Positions 23,733-23,864 of a stretch of DNA of 23,864 nucleotides are shown here, in pieces (position 1 is the stretch's first letter; every line of letters starts with the position of its first letter). The notes under the pieces are model-generated. The model was not told where the DNA came from. It was given only the letters and a program-made list of their open reading frames with translations, and did no database searches. The position numbers and the translations under genes were made by a program. The stretch comes from an uncultured Eubacteriales bacterium (GTDB lineage Bacteria > Bacillota > Clostridia > Lachnospirales > CAG-274), in the NCBI GenBank assembly GCA_902496345.1, contig CABVAP010000023.1, positions 1 through 23,864 on the forward strand. Reading direction: 5' to 3'.

Positions 23733-23864
23733 GACTGTCGACAAAGTTAATTTTTATCGTTATTGTCGATTTCAAAGAGCGTCGCAGACTTTCGCATTTT
23801 CTCATATAATTTAATTTGCAAAAAATCGTTGATTTTTTGCAAGGCTGTCGACTTTATCGACAGC
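23733..23864. repeat. Palindromic CTGTCGA-containing repeat cluster at the window end
   Basis: GACTGTCGACAAAG (23733-23746) is nearly the reverse complement of CTTTATCGACAGC (23852-23864), so the stretch has inverted ends. Inside, TTGCAAAAAATC (23816-23827) pairs perfectly with GATTTTTTGCAA (23831-23842) around a GTT loop. At the end GCTGTCGA (23844-23851) pairs with TCGACAGC (23857-23864). TGTCGA also occurs at 23764-23769. It resembles a small non-coding mobile or palindromic repeat cut by the window edge. It could double as a terminator of the SLOG-like gene, but has no typical U-tract. Confidence 0.55.

Overview
The window looks like the chromosome of a low-GC, Gram-positive, anaerobic-type member of the Clostridia. 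The evidence is AT-rich DNA, strong AGGAGG-type ribosome binding sites, GTG and TTG starts, consensus TTGACA/TATAAT promoters, an Amt-PII fusion, a YitT protein and a csaB/tagA cell-wall polymer locus. A secreted pectate lyase suggests growth on plant polysaccharide, for example in a gut or litter habitat. Genus or species cannot be named from this window.

Layout. From 164 to 18598 every gene is on the minus strand; from 19112 to 23662 every gene is on the plus strand. 1-3700: a repeat at the window edge, proC, an orphan sugar-importer-type ABC ATPase and a YitT membrane protein. 3711-3875: a MITE-like imperfect palindrome. 3881-11314: an eight-gene co-oriented run, probably one operon read from about 11370 downwards. 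It encodes two family 4-type glycosyltransferases, a DUF4330 protein, a small membrane protein, an O-antigen ligase/polymerase-like protein, the pyruvyltransferase CsaB, a conserved anchored protein of unknown function and a TagA-type ManNAc transferase. Together these fit synthesis of a pyruvylated secondary cell wall polymer, the usual ligand of SLH-domain S-layer proteins. 11564-15345: a large protein with a cyclic-nucleotide-binding-like N-terminus but no visible HTH, downstream of a sodium:alanine symporter, probably co-transcribed. 15650-15859: three identical 59-bp repeats plus a tail module. 15965-18598: a multidomain pectate lyase, divergent from a c-di-GMP phosphodiesterase-type protein with a degenerate GGDEF domain (19112-20662). 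21114-23026: an attenuator-like leader followed by an ammonium transporter fused to a PII domain. 23213-23662: a small SLOG-like Rossmann protein, then palindromic repeat DNA up to the window end.

Most notable. (1) A 59-bp repeat family folds into three consecutive hairpins. Comparing the copy at position 1 with the triplicate at 15650, four of six differences fall in loops and the other two are a compensatory base-pair change in a stem, so the structure appears to be under selection. (2) The amt leader holds two small hexaloop hairpins, one mutually exclusive with a 19-bp terminator-like stem, resembling ANTAR-type antitermination. (3) The PII domain fused to Amt lacks the usual uridylylated tyrosine. 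(4) Proteins of unknown function sit in the cell wall polymer operon, and a 773-residue cNMP-binding-like protein lies beside the alanine symporter.
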